From NCBI GenBank assembly GCA_030490835.1, contig CM059975.1:49653174-49717173 (forward strand): a DNA stretch of 64,000 nucleotides. Direction: 5' to 3'. Both the position numbers and the translations under genes were made by a program. How positions within the stretch are numbered: the first letter of the stretch is position 1; every line of letters begins with the position of its first letter. Below are positions 45,709 through 56,226 of this stretch, in pieces. Origin of the DNA: Annona cherimola. Its lineage: Eukaryota; Streptophyta; Magnoliopsida; Magnoliales; Annonaceae. The notes under the pieces were generated by a model. That model saw only the letters and a program-made list of their open reading frames with translations, was not told the origin of the DNA and ran no database searches.

Positions 45709-46424
45709 ACTGATTTTCATACTTTTTATTATATTATTTTATTTCTGTTCACATATTCATTGACACTTTTCAATAATTTTGCAGATATAACAACTTCTGT
45801 TAATCTTAAGACAAGTATGGATTTTCTCCAACAGTTGGATCTTAATTGAGGTAATAATAAAAATTTAGACAGCTTATATAGTTCTTTAATCTTTTACAAA
45901 TTAGTTTTATATGTTTAACTGTTTTCTAATATCTATTTCGTTTTACTATATATTTTCAGGACTAAAATGATATTCCATAAAATGGAGAAAGTGGATGAAG
46001 AACTATCAAGTTTGGAGAACATAAAACAATTATTTGTTGTTTTTATATTTAGATCGAAGTTGTTTGAACTTTGAACTCTACTTATTGCTATGTGTTTTAA
46101 GACAATATGTGATATTTGAATTTTTGAAATGTGATTATTTGAGTTTATTATAATGAAAATCTTACTTTCTTAATGGAAGTCTTACTTGATTCTTCTCAAA
46201 TGTATGTTTATGAGTTCCATATTTATAGCGTTGATCGAATTGTTTGATAGAAATAAAATATGTTGTATTTTGAAATAGGAATTGACATTAAAGAAATGAC
46301 TTGAGATTGGAGCTGATGTTTTCAAGCCAAAATAAATTAAATTCAGGTATGTTATCTTTGAATTATTTAATTTATTTAATTTTATAGAATTTATTGAATG
46401 TTTTTAGCATGAAAATTAGTAACA
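45709..46424 (+). other. hAT 3' region, non-coding
   Basis: AT-rich sequence between the transposase and the right subterminal repeats. An acceptor-like TTTTGCAG at 45777-45784 precedes a short open stretch ending at 45849. No other gene. Confidence 0.45.
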
Positions 46425-46593
46425 AACACAACCCGTTAACAACCCGTTAACCCGTTTATTAAATGGGTTGTAAATGGGTTAGGGTTGAAGTTTTTTAAAT
46501 GGGTTAATAAACGGATTAGGGTTGAGATATATTAAATGGGTTAGGATTAGGATTAGCCTCCAACCCGTTCAACCCGATCCGTTAACACCCCTA

Positions 46594-47097
46594 CTCAGGT
46601 TAGCTGAGAACTTCTTTAGTAGCAATTTATTTTCCCTTATTCTTTCTCACTCTTGATCTTGTGTCCACCATAGTGCTTTTTTCTGAATATATACAAAGCA
46701 CATAACTTTCATTCATGGTTAGGGTTAGGTCATAACATATGTATCCCATCATCATATGGTTAATGTTAACATAACCAGGTCACACAATCTTAATCATGTC
46801 ACATTCCATTATTTATCAACATAGACATCCATACCCATTCATAATTATTCATTTCATGCATTTAAAGCTCTTAAATATAGTTATGTCATCATAACTATTC
46901 ACATTATTCATATTATCAAACACTCCATCCAAGAACCAAAATCTCAAGACATTATGGCATAACACACATATATATATACATCATATTTATATACATACCA
47001 ATCCATCATATCAAACCAAAGTGTCATCAAGCCATAATTATACATACACATTTTCATAAAAGCAAAGAAAACCCTCATCGCCTATCGAGACCCCTCC
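46594..47097 (-). other. Gypsy D interior, non-coding or too decayed
   Basis: About 500 bp between the hAT insertion and the readable gag start. AT-rich; I could not follow a gag frame through it. Confidence 0.4.
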
Positions 47098-47194
47098 TTA
47101 AATAACGCCTACGACTAGGCGGGACTTTTGTGGGTTCCTCGGTAACAGTGCTAGTGTCGAACCATGCAAGAATATTTTCTTCCCCACCATTGTT

Positions 47195-47226
<32 letters not shown>

Positions 47227-47880
47227 CGTCATCACTTTCATCCTCTTCCTCTCGGGTTTAAGGAATTCCACGGGGTCCTCGTCATCATTATCATTATCAA
47301 GTTGGATGGGTTCACCATCACTTTCTGCTATGTCTATAATGACCTCATCGGGACCAGGTGGAATGGGTGTTTCTAGGATCCCCTGAGCACGACGATGCTC
47401 TATGATGATGGCCACCTCCTTTTCCCTTTGATGTATCCTTTCCCAACTTACCCCATGTCAAAACTATACACATCCATTAGCAAACCTGTACCACGGACCC
47501 AGGTCTGGGGGTGTGAGTGCTGGGGTCTGATCCTAAAAGTTTTGGAGATCTTGTACATGTATGTAATCAGTGGGGACCAATGGGGTCATTGGAAGGTCGG
47601 GCGAGGCACTGTGGGGACCTCCGCTTTAGGAGCCTGACTCGTGGACTCCTTTAGACTCTGCCTGTGTTGATGGGGGTTGACATAATAGTCTCCTTGAGCT
47701 TGTGGTGGAGGGTGCCTAGGCTGGAACCCTGGAGGAACTGGTGGAAAGTATGCTGCATTTTGCCGTGATATCCAGCATCTATTCTTTCTTTCCTATAATC
47801 TTTGTCTACGCTCCTCCTCCTCCATTTCCCTTTTAAGCTCATCAACACTCATAACCCTTTTTTCCTTTATCAGCCATCTA
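47098..47880 (-). pseudogene. Gypsy D gag N-terminal region
   Basis: On the reverse strand, after the primer site, a decayed frame begins near 47880 (MADKGKK, MSVDELKREMEEE) and continues through a Pro-rich part to VSWERIHQREKE and ILETPIPPGPDEV, ending in an acidic tract. The same order of motifs occurs in gypsy F (63150-63713: MMSAEELQKE, VSWDRIHYREKE, IIETPAAPCPGE), so the frame was coding. Several stops and shifts are present. Function presumed structural (gag) from position; no domain recognised. Confidence 0.65.
47195..47224. repeat. (ATC)n microsatellite
   Basis: About ten ATC/CAT units within the acidic tract of gypsy D gag; poly-Met and poly-His ORFs are artefacts. Confidence 0.95.
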
Positions 47881-48011
47881 TATATCCGGCATGTCAGCTA
47901 TATTCAAAATATTATAACACAAATCATCATAATCATACATATCTCATCATATAATCATATATCTAGCATCAAATGCTATTAATTTTCATACTTAGTAAGT
48001 TTCCACGCCTA

Positions 48012-48131
48012 TTTATCAATCCATGCTTTGATACCAACTTTTGTGGCACCCCAACCCAAGCATCACATCATTAGCCTTACTCTGAGACCGTTATTGATTG
48101 ACAAACGTGAACAAGATTGTTGCCCTGTCAC
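48012..48131 (-). other. Gypsy D U5 hairpin and primer-binding site, with paired changes
   Basis: Primer site TGGTATCAAAGCA (reverse of 48024-48036, one change). Hairpin 48107-48131 has lost one base on each arm (GTGACAGG and CTTGTTCAC), which keeps it paired. The enclosing arms are TTTGTCAATC (U5, reverse of 48096-48105) and GATTGATAAA (leader, reverse of 48012-48021): a C-G pair of the other copies has become T-A. Confidence 0.7.
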
Positions 48132-50248
48132 ACGGCGAGATTTATTGGATATTTATCCACTTGGTCTTTGCTCCTTAGGAGTTAATGTCATTATACATAT
48201 TCTAATTTCATTATTTTTACCCATTCAAGCCATCATTAAATCCTCATAAACATATGTTTCATCATGAAAGTCATATTCATTCATAATCTGATAAAACACA
48301 CCCTAACATTTGACCATACAAATTTTTTTTTCATAAATCACATGTCGTAGTGTTAATCTCATACGATAATTAAAACAGTCATATAAAATCATTATACAAC
48401 CATTCTTTCATCCAATCATACACAAATGTTCATAAAATGAATATTCTTTGATGCTCATCTAGTACTCCTTGTCATATCCTTCCTTTCACTTGTTTTTGGG
48501 TTTCGAAAACAAAACGTGAGTCGAAACTCAATAAGCAAGCTATAAGGTTTTCAGGCAATTCATTTTGCAGGCAATATGTTTCATTTAAAACATCATGGAA
48601 AGAAAAATTCTACCCACTCATGGGTATATTATGAAAACATGATTCTTATACCTGTTATGGGTATATCAATAATTATGCAATGCATCATTTTTAAACATGA
48701 ACATCATAGGATGGAAGCTAGCTAGGCAACCATCCGTCTCCATCCTCTCCCATTCTAGGGAGGCGCCATCGGCCCTAGGCCTATCTTAGCGACTTGGCCG
48801 CACCAAAGGGGAACAATCGGTCTACTTACACCTTTGAGATGGATCTCATGTTTTGTGCACATGAACCTTTCATAAACATCATTTTTGACATGTTAGCATG
48901 ATTTTTTATTCATAAATTTATGTATCATCATTTGTCATAAACATTTGAGAAAGTATTGTGCAATTCATTTATCATAATGAAAATAACATTTCAATACACA
49001 TTGATATAAAGGAATGAACATCCTTAAACACCTTAGAAATAATTTGATCAATCATTTGCTAAACAAGTCAAAGTAGTTGGAACATCATTGGCAAACATTT
49101 GATCATAATTTGATAAAACAAAAATCATATAGAAAGTCACTTACTTACCTGTTTCGCTTTAGCTTTCTGAGTGTACTTTCTCTTTGCCTTTGCCTATACA
49201 CATAAAAATGGCATTGCATTCATAAAATTTTCATTTGCTTGCATACACTTAGTTTTCCAACCCATAATTCATTAACATTCATAACCCACTTGAATTCCAA
49301 GTCAGGTACACATACATAGCACGTACTTGTGCATCATACCATCCATTCCATATCATGTTCTAAATCCATATGTAGGGTAAACATTCATACACATAATAAC
49401 CATTCATTATCATCATATGGGAGTTCATCCATCCCATTTATCATTTTTCATCTATTTTTCACATTTCATACGTTGGTGCTCATTTTAAGCACATATTTGA
49501 TGTCTTAGGCTTCATATATTAATCTTAAAAGTTGATATTATCATTAATCATAAAAGCAGAAACATAATATGCATTTTATCATAATTTCATGCATTTTTGC
49601 ATTTTAGCAAATGACATAAGTCATTTATCACTTATCCATACATATCCTTCTATACATACCCATCTTACGATACATATCTTATATGTTTCTCAAAATTTTT
49701 CAAAACAGAAACTTGCATCCTAATTCTGTAAGATTAAACCCCTTAATTAACACATAATTTAGGATTTATTTATGAAATTTTAATCCATTCATCATAGGGT
49801 TCCAAAATAGCAACTTTAGGACCCATTTTACACACTTTCAACGTCTCTTTTCTTACTTAAATAAAAACAGACTTTTAATCCATAAATTTCAGCAATTAAT
49901 CATGCTTTCTTAAACCAAATTTAGGGTAATATCACATATTTAAAATTCATAAATTGGTTGCTTCCAAAACAGCAACTTTCATACATATTTTGGGTGCCTT
50001 TTGCACCCCTCTTTGGACATCCCTATGTATATGCCCCAAAAATCAAATTTAGGGCAATCTTTCCTACCCCATGTAGGACATCCAAAGGATCCTTAATTTA
50101 GGGTATTTTATCCTACAAATCATCCATATATCATTTAGGCTAATCCATGCATCATCCTTATCATAAAAAGTGAAAATTTGGGTCAAATACTTAACCCCGA
50201 AGTTCCACCCTTTCTAATGTCCATAGCTTATGCCCAAATCAACATATA
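48042..50248 (-). repeat. Gypsy D 5' LTR, truncated
   Basis: U5 end at 48042 (reverse strand), 2.2 kb long, cut at 50248 by the start of a plus-strand LTR. It shares the AAAACGTGAGTCGAAACTCA block with LTRs B, C, E and F. No gene inside. Confidence 0.72.
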
Positions 50249-51139
50249 TGTGATATCGAGACCCAAGTAAGGCTTATGTATATGCAATTGGCATATAAAT
50301 ATGCATCATGTATGAGTTAGTTGAATTATGAATGGTTTTCTTTGCAATATTGATGATTTATTGCAATTAGGGCAAGTGATTATGAGTAATGTTTATAAGC
50401 CAATATGGGTCAAGGGGATTAAAGAGGCTTAATGAGGATTAAGGAATGTTGATATATTGATGATAATTACCTCATATATTATGGTTTAATTAATGGAGAT
50501 TATGATGCTAATTATGGAGTTAAGGTAGCAAATGCTAGAAAATGTGTAACTCCACGCCGAAAAGGCGGATCAAGATGAAAATTGAAAGGTAAGCACATAA
50601 TTTTGTGCTTAATCTCATGAAAATGATTAATTATAAAAATTATGAAGAAATTAAGTTAAAAATCGATCATCACCATCAAAATCTAAAGATGGTTTCAAAT
50701 GAGCATAAATTGAGCTAGAAAAGTCGGATTGAGACAAAATTTGAAATGAACGGTTAAAATTATGAGATCTATGCAATGAGAGGCTTTGATTAAGATAATG
50801 ATGATAAAATCAAGTGATTAATGATATAATTAAGGAGCTAATAAGCTAGCTCAAGTGAGACAATGTAAGTGGCCCACACATGGAAGATCAAAGGGCTATT
50901 GCATGGGATTTTCGAATTTAAAAAAATGAAAAATGTGCATTTTAATGACCTAGGAAGCTAGGGTGATTAGTGGAAGAGATTTGGGTTGACTTTTGTGGCA
51001 AGAAAATGCTAAAAAGTCCATGATAAGTGGACCCCACCAAGTGGACAACTTGATATCCCATTAATGTATTGATTTTATGGATTTTATGAAATATAAATCA
51101 TGTAATTTACTTGGAGGTGGTTGTGCCCTTTTTCGTGCA
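50249..51139 (+). repeat. Gypsy LTR 5' part, plus strand (left arm of inverted pair)
   Basis: Starts TGTGATATCGAGACCCAAG. Its first about 570 bp are an inverted copy of 51708 down to about 51150. The remainder to about 51139 is unrelated LTR spacer. No primer site, U5 or gene. Confidence 0.7.
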
Positions 51140-51708
51140 ACCATGATCCCATCATCATTATCTTAATCCAAGCCTCTCATTGCATTGATCTCATAATTTT
51201 AATCGTTCATTTCAAATTTCGTCTCAATTCAACTTTTCTAGCTCAAGTTATGATCATTTGAAGTCATCCTTGGATTTTAATGGTGATGATCGATTTTTAC
51301 CCTAATTTCATCAATATTTTCATAATCCATCATTTCCATAAGATTAAGCACGAAATTATGTGCTTACCTCTCAATTTTCATCTTAATCAGCCTTACCGGC
51401 ATTGAGTTATCAATTTTCTAGCATTTGCCACCTTTAATTCATAATTACCAACATAATCTCCATTAGTTAAACCATAATATATGAGAAAATTATCCTCAAT
51501 ATATTAACATTCCCTAATCCTCATTAAGCCTCTTTAATCACATTGACCTATATCGGCTTATAATTATCATTCTTAATCATTTGCCCTAATTGTAATAAAT
51601 CATCAATATTGCAAAGGAAATCATTCATAATTTCATTTAAATCATACATGATTCATATGTACATGCCAATTGCATATATATAAGTCTTACTTGGGTCTGG
51701 GTATTACA
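51140..51708 (-). repeat. Gypsy LTR 5' part, minus strand (right arm of inverted pair)
   Basis: Starts TGTAATACCCAGACCCAAG at 51708 on the reverse strand. The right neighbour is an Athila/Tat-type gag with no polypurine tract at the join. Confidence 0.7.
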
Positions 51709-52860
51709 ACGGCTTTTCCACCACCGGTTCAGGTTGTGACTCATCTTCTTGCTTCTGTTCATGCTCGGCCTCCTTTTCAGTGTCAATTTGAGGTGGTTGA
51801 GGTGAGTCGAGCTGCTTTCCACTACACAAGGTGACTGCCTGCAGTTGTTCCCTAGGGTTTACTTCAGGTTGACTAGGGAGCTTGCCCTGGTCTCTATTGG
51901 ATGAGGTAATGGCATGTTGGGCAATTTGGTTTTCAAGCAGTTTAATAAGAGTTTTCATTTGGCTCATTTCTTCGAGTAGTTTGTCAATCAAGGGATCAGA
52001 GGATTGTGCTTGAGGTGGTGCAAGTAGCGTGGGCTGAGTTTGGTATGAGGGAGGGTTCAGTGGTATTCTTAGGAAACTAGGTGGTTTATTGTTTTGAGCA
52101 TAGTTTTGGGTATTTGATTCGTTTTCCCAAGAGAAATTGTGGTAGTTCCTCTATCCAGGGTTGTAAGTATTTGAGTAAGGGTTACCATAAGTGCAAGTAT
52201 CATACTGGTTGTTAAATGCATTGGCCTGCTCGCTTCTGGTGTCCTGGATGAAAAAACTACACTCAGATGTGTAGTGTGAAGTTTCACAGATCTCACATGA
52301 AATTTATAGAGAACAAGATGCATTCCGATTCGTGGGTTTTTGCTTCTTTTGCTCAAAAGTTGATTAACTTTAGCATGAAGTGAATTTATGGATTCAATAT
52401 CATATACATTAACTTGCCACGAGGGTCCTCGGATGTCGCCATATTGAGAATCATAAAGAGCTAAGTCATCGAGGAGTTCGAGAGTCTCCTTATCAGTGAG
52501 TCGCATGAATCGGCTACCAGCGGCTGAATTGACGACGTTCGACTAGGTCGGTCGAGTCCATTAAAATTTTTTTTTATAATGTCACCATGCGAGATGTCAT
52601 GATGAGGACACTTGCGCTGCAGATCGTTCATTCTCTCCCACACATCGTATTGAGTTTAGCCATCTTTTTAGACGAATTGATTGATTTCGTCCCTGATTTT
52701 CTGATTTTAGTGGGTGGAAAGAATTTCTCCAATAAGGATTTAGAGAGCTCATCCCAAATCCCATCCCATGTATTGAAGGTGTCTTGTGGCATAGAATAGA
52801 ACCACTCGCTTGCCCTGTCACGAAGAGCAATTGGAAAAAGCTGAAGATGGATTGTTTCTT
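51709..52860 (-). pseudogene. Athila/Tat-type Ty3/gypsy gag fragment
   Basis: Reverse strand. The gag core (LFPIALRDRASEWFYSMP, LLEKFFPPTK) is fused in frame to copia-3 gag (52628-52860). Shifted frames then show RKCPHHDI and a Cys/His motif (CEICETSHYTSEC near 52290). A coiled-coil stretch (LLEEMSQMKTLIKLLENQIAQ) is followed by PREQLQAVTLCSGKQ, the landmark before protease in Athila and Tat elements. The sequence then stops at a gypsy LTR start (51708). Protease and pol are absent. It is a different lineage from gypsy A-F. Confidence 0.82.
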
Positions 52861-53680
52861 TCTTTTTCTCTTTGGAATTTCTTTCTTTAAAATTTCTAAA
52901 ATTTCTGCCTTTCCTTACAAATTTTCTGAATCGTTTTGTGAGTAAGGCAATTTCATCGTCATTTTGTGAAGATGAGGTGTCGTCCGAATCTTGTGCGGCT
53001 CTCAAGGCAATGACTCTTTTGCCTTTGTGATGATCTTCGTTTCTTTTCTTGATCAGCTCATGTGACATTAAGGAGCTAATAAGATTTTCCAACTTCAACG
53101 TGTTAAGATCCTTGCCTTCTTCTATTACCGTGATTTTTAGAGTCCATGATTCGGGTAGTGCCCTTAGAATCTTCATGACCTGCTCAGATTCAGAAATTGC
53201 TTTTCCTAGCCCTTTCAAGGCATTAGTAATCTTGGAAAATCTAGCAAATATTTCAGAAATATTTTCAGTTTCTAACATCCTAAAATTTTTCAATTCTCCA
53301 ATCAAAATATTTCTCCTCGTCCCTTGGACTTGAGAGGTTCCTTTATAGATAGAAGTTAGTGTATCCCATATTTCTTTGGCAGTTAAACAAAAGGATACTC
53401 TATTATATTCGGAGGCCGTAAGAGCACAAAATAATGAATTCATAGCCTTGACATTGCTCTTTACAATTTTCACTTCCTCAACGGTCCATTTGGAAGCTCT
53501 TTCATCAATAGGCAAAGTCACACCGTCTTGGATTGCAATCCAAGAGTCCATATCTGTAGCCATGATGAGTTGTTTCATATGTAGCTTCCAATATCCAAAA
53601 TTGTTCCCATCAAACAATGGTGGCCTAGTAAATGATTGGCCTTCGGCAAATGCGGGAACGGAAGTCGATTGGGATGCCAT
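52628..53680 (-). CDS. Chimeric frame: copia-3 gag joined to Athila/Tat gag
   Basis: A 350-residue open frame. Residues 1 to about 273 are copia Gag (MASQSTSVPAFAEGQ start, identical layout to 2853) up to a Lys/Glu-rich stretch just before the zinc knuckle. From about residue 274 the protein is an Athila/Tat-type gag core (QLFPIALRD...). The join lies at about 52858-52861 in AAAGAAA-type sequence, so short homology could have guided it. The copia zinc knuckle is lost. Both parts are truncated, so it is probably a pseudogene that happens to stay open; no function should be assumed. Confidence 0.8.
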   Translation of the reverse strand: MASQSTSVPAFAEGQSFTRPPLFDGNNFGYWKLHMKQLIMATDMDSWIAIQDGVTLPIDERASKWTVEEVKIVKSNVKAMNSLFCALTASEYNRVSFCLTAKEIWDTLTSIYKGTSQVQGTRRNILIGELKNFRMLETENISEIFARFSKITNALKGLGKAISESEQVMKILRALPESWTLKITVIEEGKDLNTLKLENLISSLMSHELIKKRNEDHHKGKRVIALRAAQDSDDTSSSQNDDEIALLTKRFRKFVRKGRNFRNFKERNSKEKKKETIHLQLFPIALRDRASEWFYSMPQDTFNTWDGIWDELSKSLLEKFFPPTKIRKSGTKSINSSKKMAKLNTMCGRE

Positions 53681-53714
53681 GTCAATAGATCTCTTTGGTT
53701 TAACTGAAAGACCC

Positions 53715-53726
53715 GCTCTGATACCA
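53715..53726 (-). other. Copia-3 primer-binding site
   Basis: Reverse complement TGGTATCAGAGC, two bases from the LTR end. Confidence 0.9.
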
Positions 53727-53728
53727 CT

Positions 53729-55535
53729 TGTTGGTCCCGAGTTAATGGCAATTACCCAAGAGGGGAGGGGTGAATTGGGTATTATGAAAATTTAAAACTT
53801 AAACAGAAACTTTTACCCCGGATTAATCTAGTCCCCTTTATGAAGAAACAAAATGGAATGCAGTATAATATAGAGAGCAGAAATATAAATTACCACACAA
53901 GATTTTATAGTGGTTCGGGCAACCTCCCTACTGCACTCTTCCAAGCTCACACCTCTTGTGATTTGGGTTCCACTATGTATTCCACGAATACAACTAGAGT
54001 CTCCACTCTCTTCTAGATTCTAGCCCTAGGAGGCATATACAACCAGAGCCTCTGCTCTCTTCTAGATTCAAGCTCTAGGGGGCATATACAATCAACACAA
54101 GTAGGTGATGAGTTACACTCCAATCACAACTCTACTTGCAACGTCTTAGTTTCAATCACCAAACTTAAACCAAGCACTAAAACAATCAATAATGTAAAAA
54201 TAAAGAAGATCTACACTTTACTGAGTTGTGTAGTAAGTTTCAGCTTGAGGAAGAATCTATAGGAGCAACCGATTGTGTTTCGTTGAAGCAAATCGCAACT
54301 TTGAAGCTTGTTCTTCCTTTGAAAGTGTATAGATCACTCAAATTTAGGGTGTGTTTGTTTAGAGCAAAAAAGTGTCAACTAAAACTTTTCAATCTAAAAC
54401 TTTTCACTCTCCATAATTACTCCTATTATATCACATCATTTTCTATGTATTTGACAACTTCTACTCCAGAAACTTTTCATCAAAAGTTTTACCTCCAACC
54501 AAACACACCCTTAGAGAAAAGCAAATAAGAATTTTTGCTTGTACTTCTTTCCTCTCTTTAGACTCTTTCTTGTGTGTATTCATGTTTGCTTGAGTGTCTA
54601 TATATAGAGGTGGGAAGATTTTGAATGTTATAGAAGTGGTTGGCTCACAATAAATGTTCCAACGTTCAAAAATTCGAACGTTACTTTCCCAAGTCACAGG
54701 TGGAGTCGACTTCGTCTGCGACTTCGCCCAAGTCGCATGCTGGAGTCGACTTCGTGTGCGACTTCGGCAGCTCTTCAGTTTCCAAGTCTGAGTTCTGGGT
54801 CGACTTGGGATGCGACTTGACCAGTTTTTGTGCCAAAACAGTTTGATCCTTGTTGATTCACCTCTTGTTTGCTTAGCTACTTTCCTTCAATAATAGAAAC
54901 ATTATTTTCATTCTAGATTTGCTTCAAATTTTGCAACCTTGTGATTCTTAGAGAAATTGAAAACTTGTATGGTCAAATCTTCTTTGATTTGGAATGAATT
55001 CATGTATCTTGCTCGCTTTAAAATTATATTAGTCTTCATATCTTGAGTTGTCTTCATCTTGAAATGAGCTTGAGCTTTTGACTTGGACTTGAGAAACTCA
55101 AGTCGACCTTGGGGTAGACTTCGTCTGCGACTTCGCCCAAGTCGCATTCTGGAGTCGACTTCGACTGCGACTTCGGAATGTTCTGTCTCAAAATCAACGC
55201 TGGAAGGAAATGTGTATCTTCAAGTCGATACTGGAGTCGACTTCGTCTGCGACTTGGCTTCCAAGTCGCAAGTGGAGTCAACTTCGACTGCGACTTCAGC
55301 TGTTCACCTTCCAAATTCAAATCTGTCCATCAGGTACATGTTGAAGTCGAATGTGGAGTCGACTTCGAGATCGACTTCACCCTAAGTCGAAGTCCGAGTT
55401 GACTTGGCTGATTTTCATTCCTTAAGACATTCATCACACTCATTAGTAATCAATTTATACTCAAATTTGAATTTGTTAATCATCAAAACTTATGCTTTGG
55501 TCAATTTTGTTTTGTTTTAACTATTGTTTCCAACA
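53729..55535 (-). repeat. Copia-3 5' LTR containing a MITE
   Basis: 1807 bp, TGTTGG...CCAACA on the reverse strand, same subfamily as 32864-34635 at its inner end. AGTCGACT clusters lie at about 54690-54820 and 55090-55400. Two 51-bp-class units lie at about 54005-54090. A 164-bp MITE sits at 54347. Confidence 0.88.
54347..54510. mobile_element. Tourist-like MITE, 164 bp, TTA target duplication
   Basis: Ends GGGTGTGTTTG and CAAACACACCC, flanked by TTA (54344-54346 and 54511-54513), the typical PIF/Harbinger target site. It shares internal sequence (AAAACTTTT, TGATGAAAA-type) with the MITE at 22556, so it is a shorter member of the same family. Confidence 0.85.
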
Positions 55536-56212
55536 ATTATCTCCTTTTGACACCTCATTTATGCCATTAATTATTTAATTATTTTATTCAACTTTAACAT
55601 AAATGTTAATCACTTTTTGGTGCAAAAGTCAAAAGAGTTGATCCTATCGTGCGCCCTTAATCTTAGAATGATTAGCTTGATCAAACCCTTCCATAACCTT
55701 AATCTCATAATTTTAACCGTCCATTTCAAATTTCATCTCAATCCGACTTTTCTAGCTCAAGTTATAACCATTTGAATTTTTTGGACGGTGATGATCAATT
55801 TTCACCCTAATTTCATCCTTATTTTCATAATCCATCATTTTCATAAGATTAAGCACAAAATTATGTGCTTACCTTTCAATTTTCATCTTAATCCGCCTTC
55901 CCAGCGTTGAGTTATGCATTTTCTAGCATTTGCCACCTTAAACCCATAATTATCAACTTAATCTCCTTTAATTAAGCCATAATATATGAGGTAATTATCT
56001 TCAATATATCAACATTTATTAATCCTCATTAAGCCTCTTTAATCACATTGACCCATATCGGCTTATATTATCATTCATAATTACTTACCCTAATTGAAAT
56101 AAATCTTCAATATTGCAATTGGAAATCATTCATAGTTCCACTAAATTATACTTAATTCATATTTATATGTCAATTTCATATAAATAAACATTACTTGAGT
56201 CCGGGTTTCACA
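55536..56212 (-). repeat. Gypsy E 3' LTR, truncated
   Basis: Starts TGTGAAACCCGG at 56212 (reverse strand); 677 bp remain. Confidence 0.78.
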
Positions 56213-56226
56213 ATCTTCCCCCCCTT
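56213..56226 (-). other. Gypsy E polypurine tract
   Basis: Reverse complement AAGGGGGGGGAAGAT next to the LTR start. Confidence 0.85.

Larger units (their letters stand above)
42435..46593 (+). mobile_element. hAT DNA transposon, 4.16 kb, decayed
   Basis: Terminal inverted repeats TAGGGGTGTTAA (42435-42446) and its reverse complement (46582-46593), with an 8-bp target duplication CTCATGTT / CTCAGGTT (42427-42434 and 46594-46601, one mismatch). Both subterminal regions (42484-42660 and 46425-46580) carry many AACCCGTT/AAATGGGTT units, typical of transposase-binding subterminal repeats. It lies inside the gag of gypsy D. Confidence 0.93.
40616..50248 (-). mobile_element. Gypsy D, split by hAT, truncated at both ends
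   Basis: Reverse-strand order: 5' LTR 50248 to 48042 (its start replaced by another LTR), primer site 48024-48036, leader and gag start, hAT insertion 42435-46593, gag remainder, zinc knuckles, protease and the first part of reverse transcriptase down to 40616. The rest of pol is lost where a copia LTR fragment begins. It is the only gypsy copy here with pol; motif style suggests a chromovirus, perhaps Tekay/Del (low certainty). Confidence 0.75.

Noticed and set aside
47164..47415. His-rich and Met-rich ORFs
   Set aside because: Translations of an ATC microsatellite; only the gag-like part of the reverse frame is supported by gypsy F.
55536..55548. Polypurine-like AAAAGGAGATAAT (reversed) beside the copia-3 LTR
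   Set aside because: It would imply a copia interior to the right, but gypsy E LTR sequence follows within a few bases. Probably chance or a tiny remnant; not enough to call.
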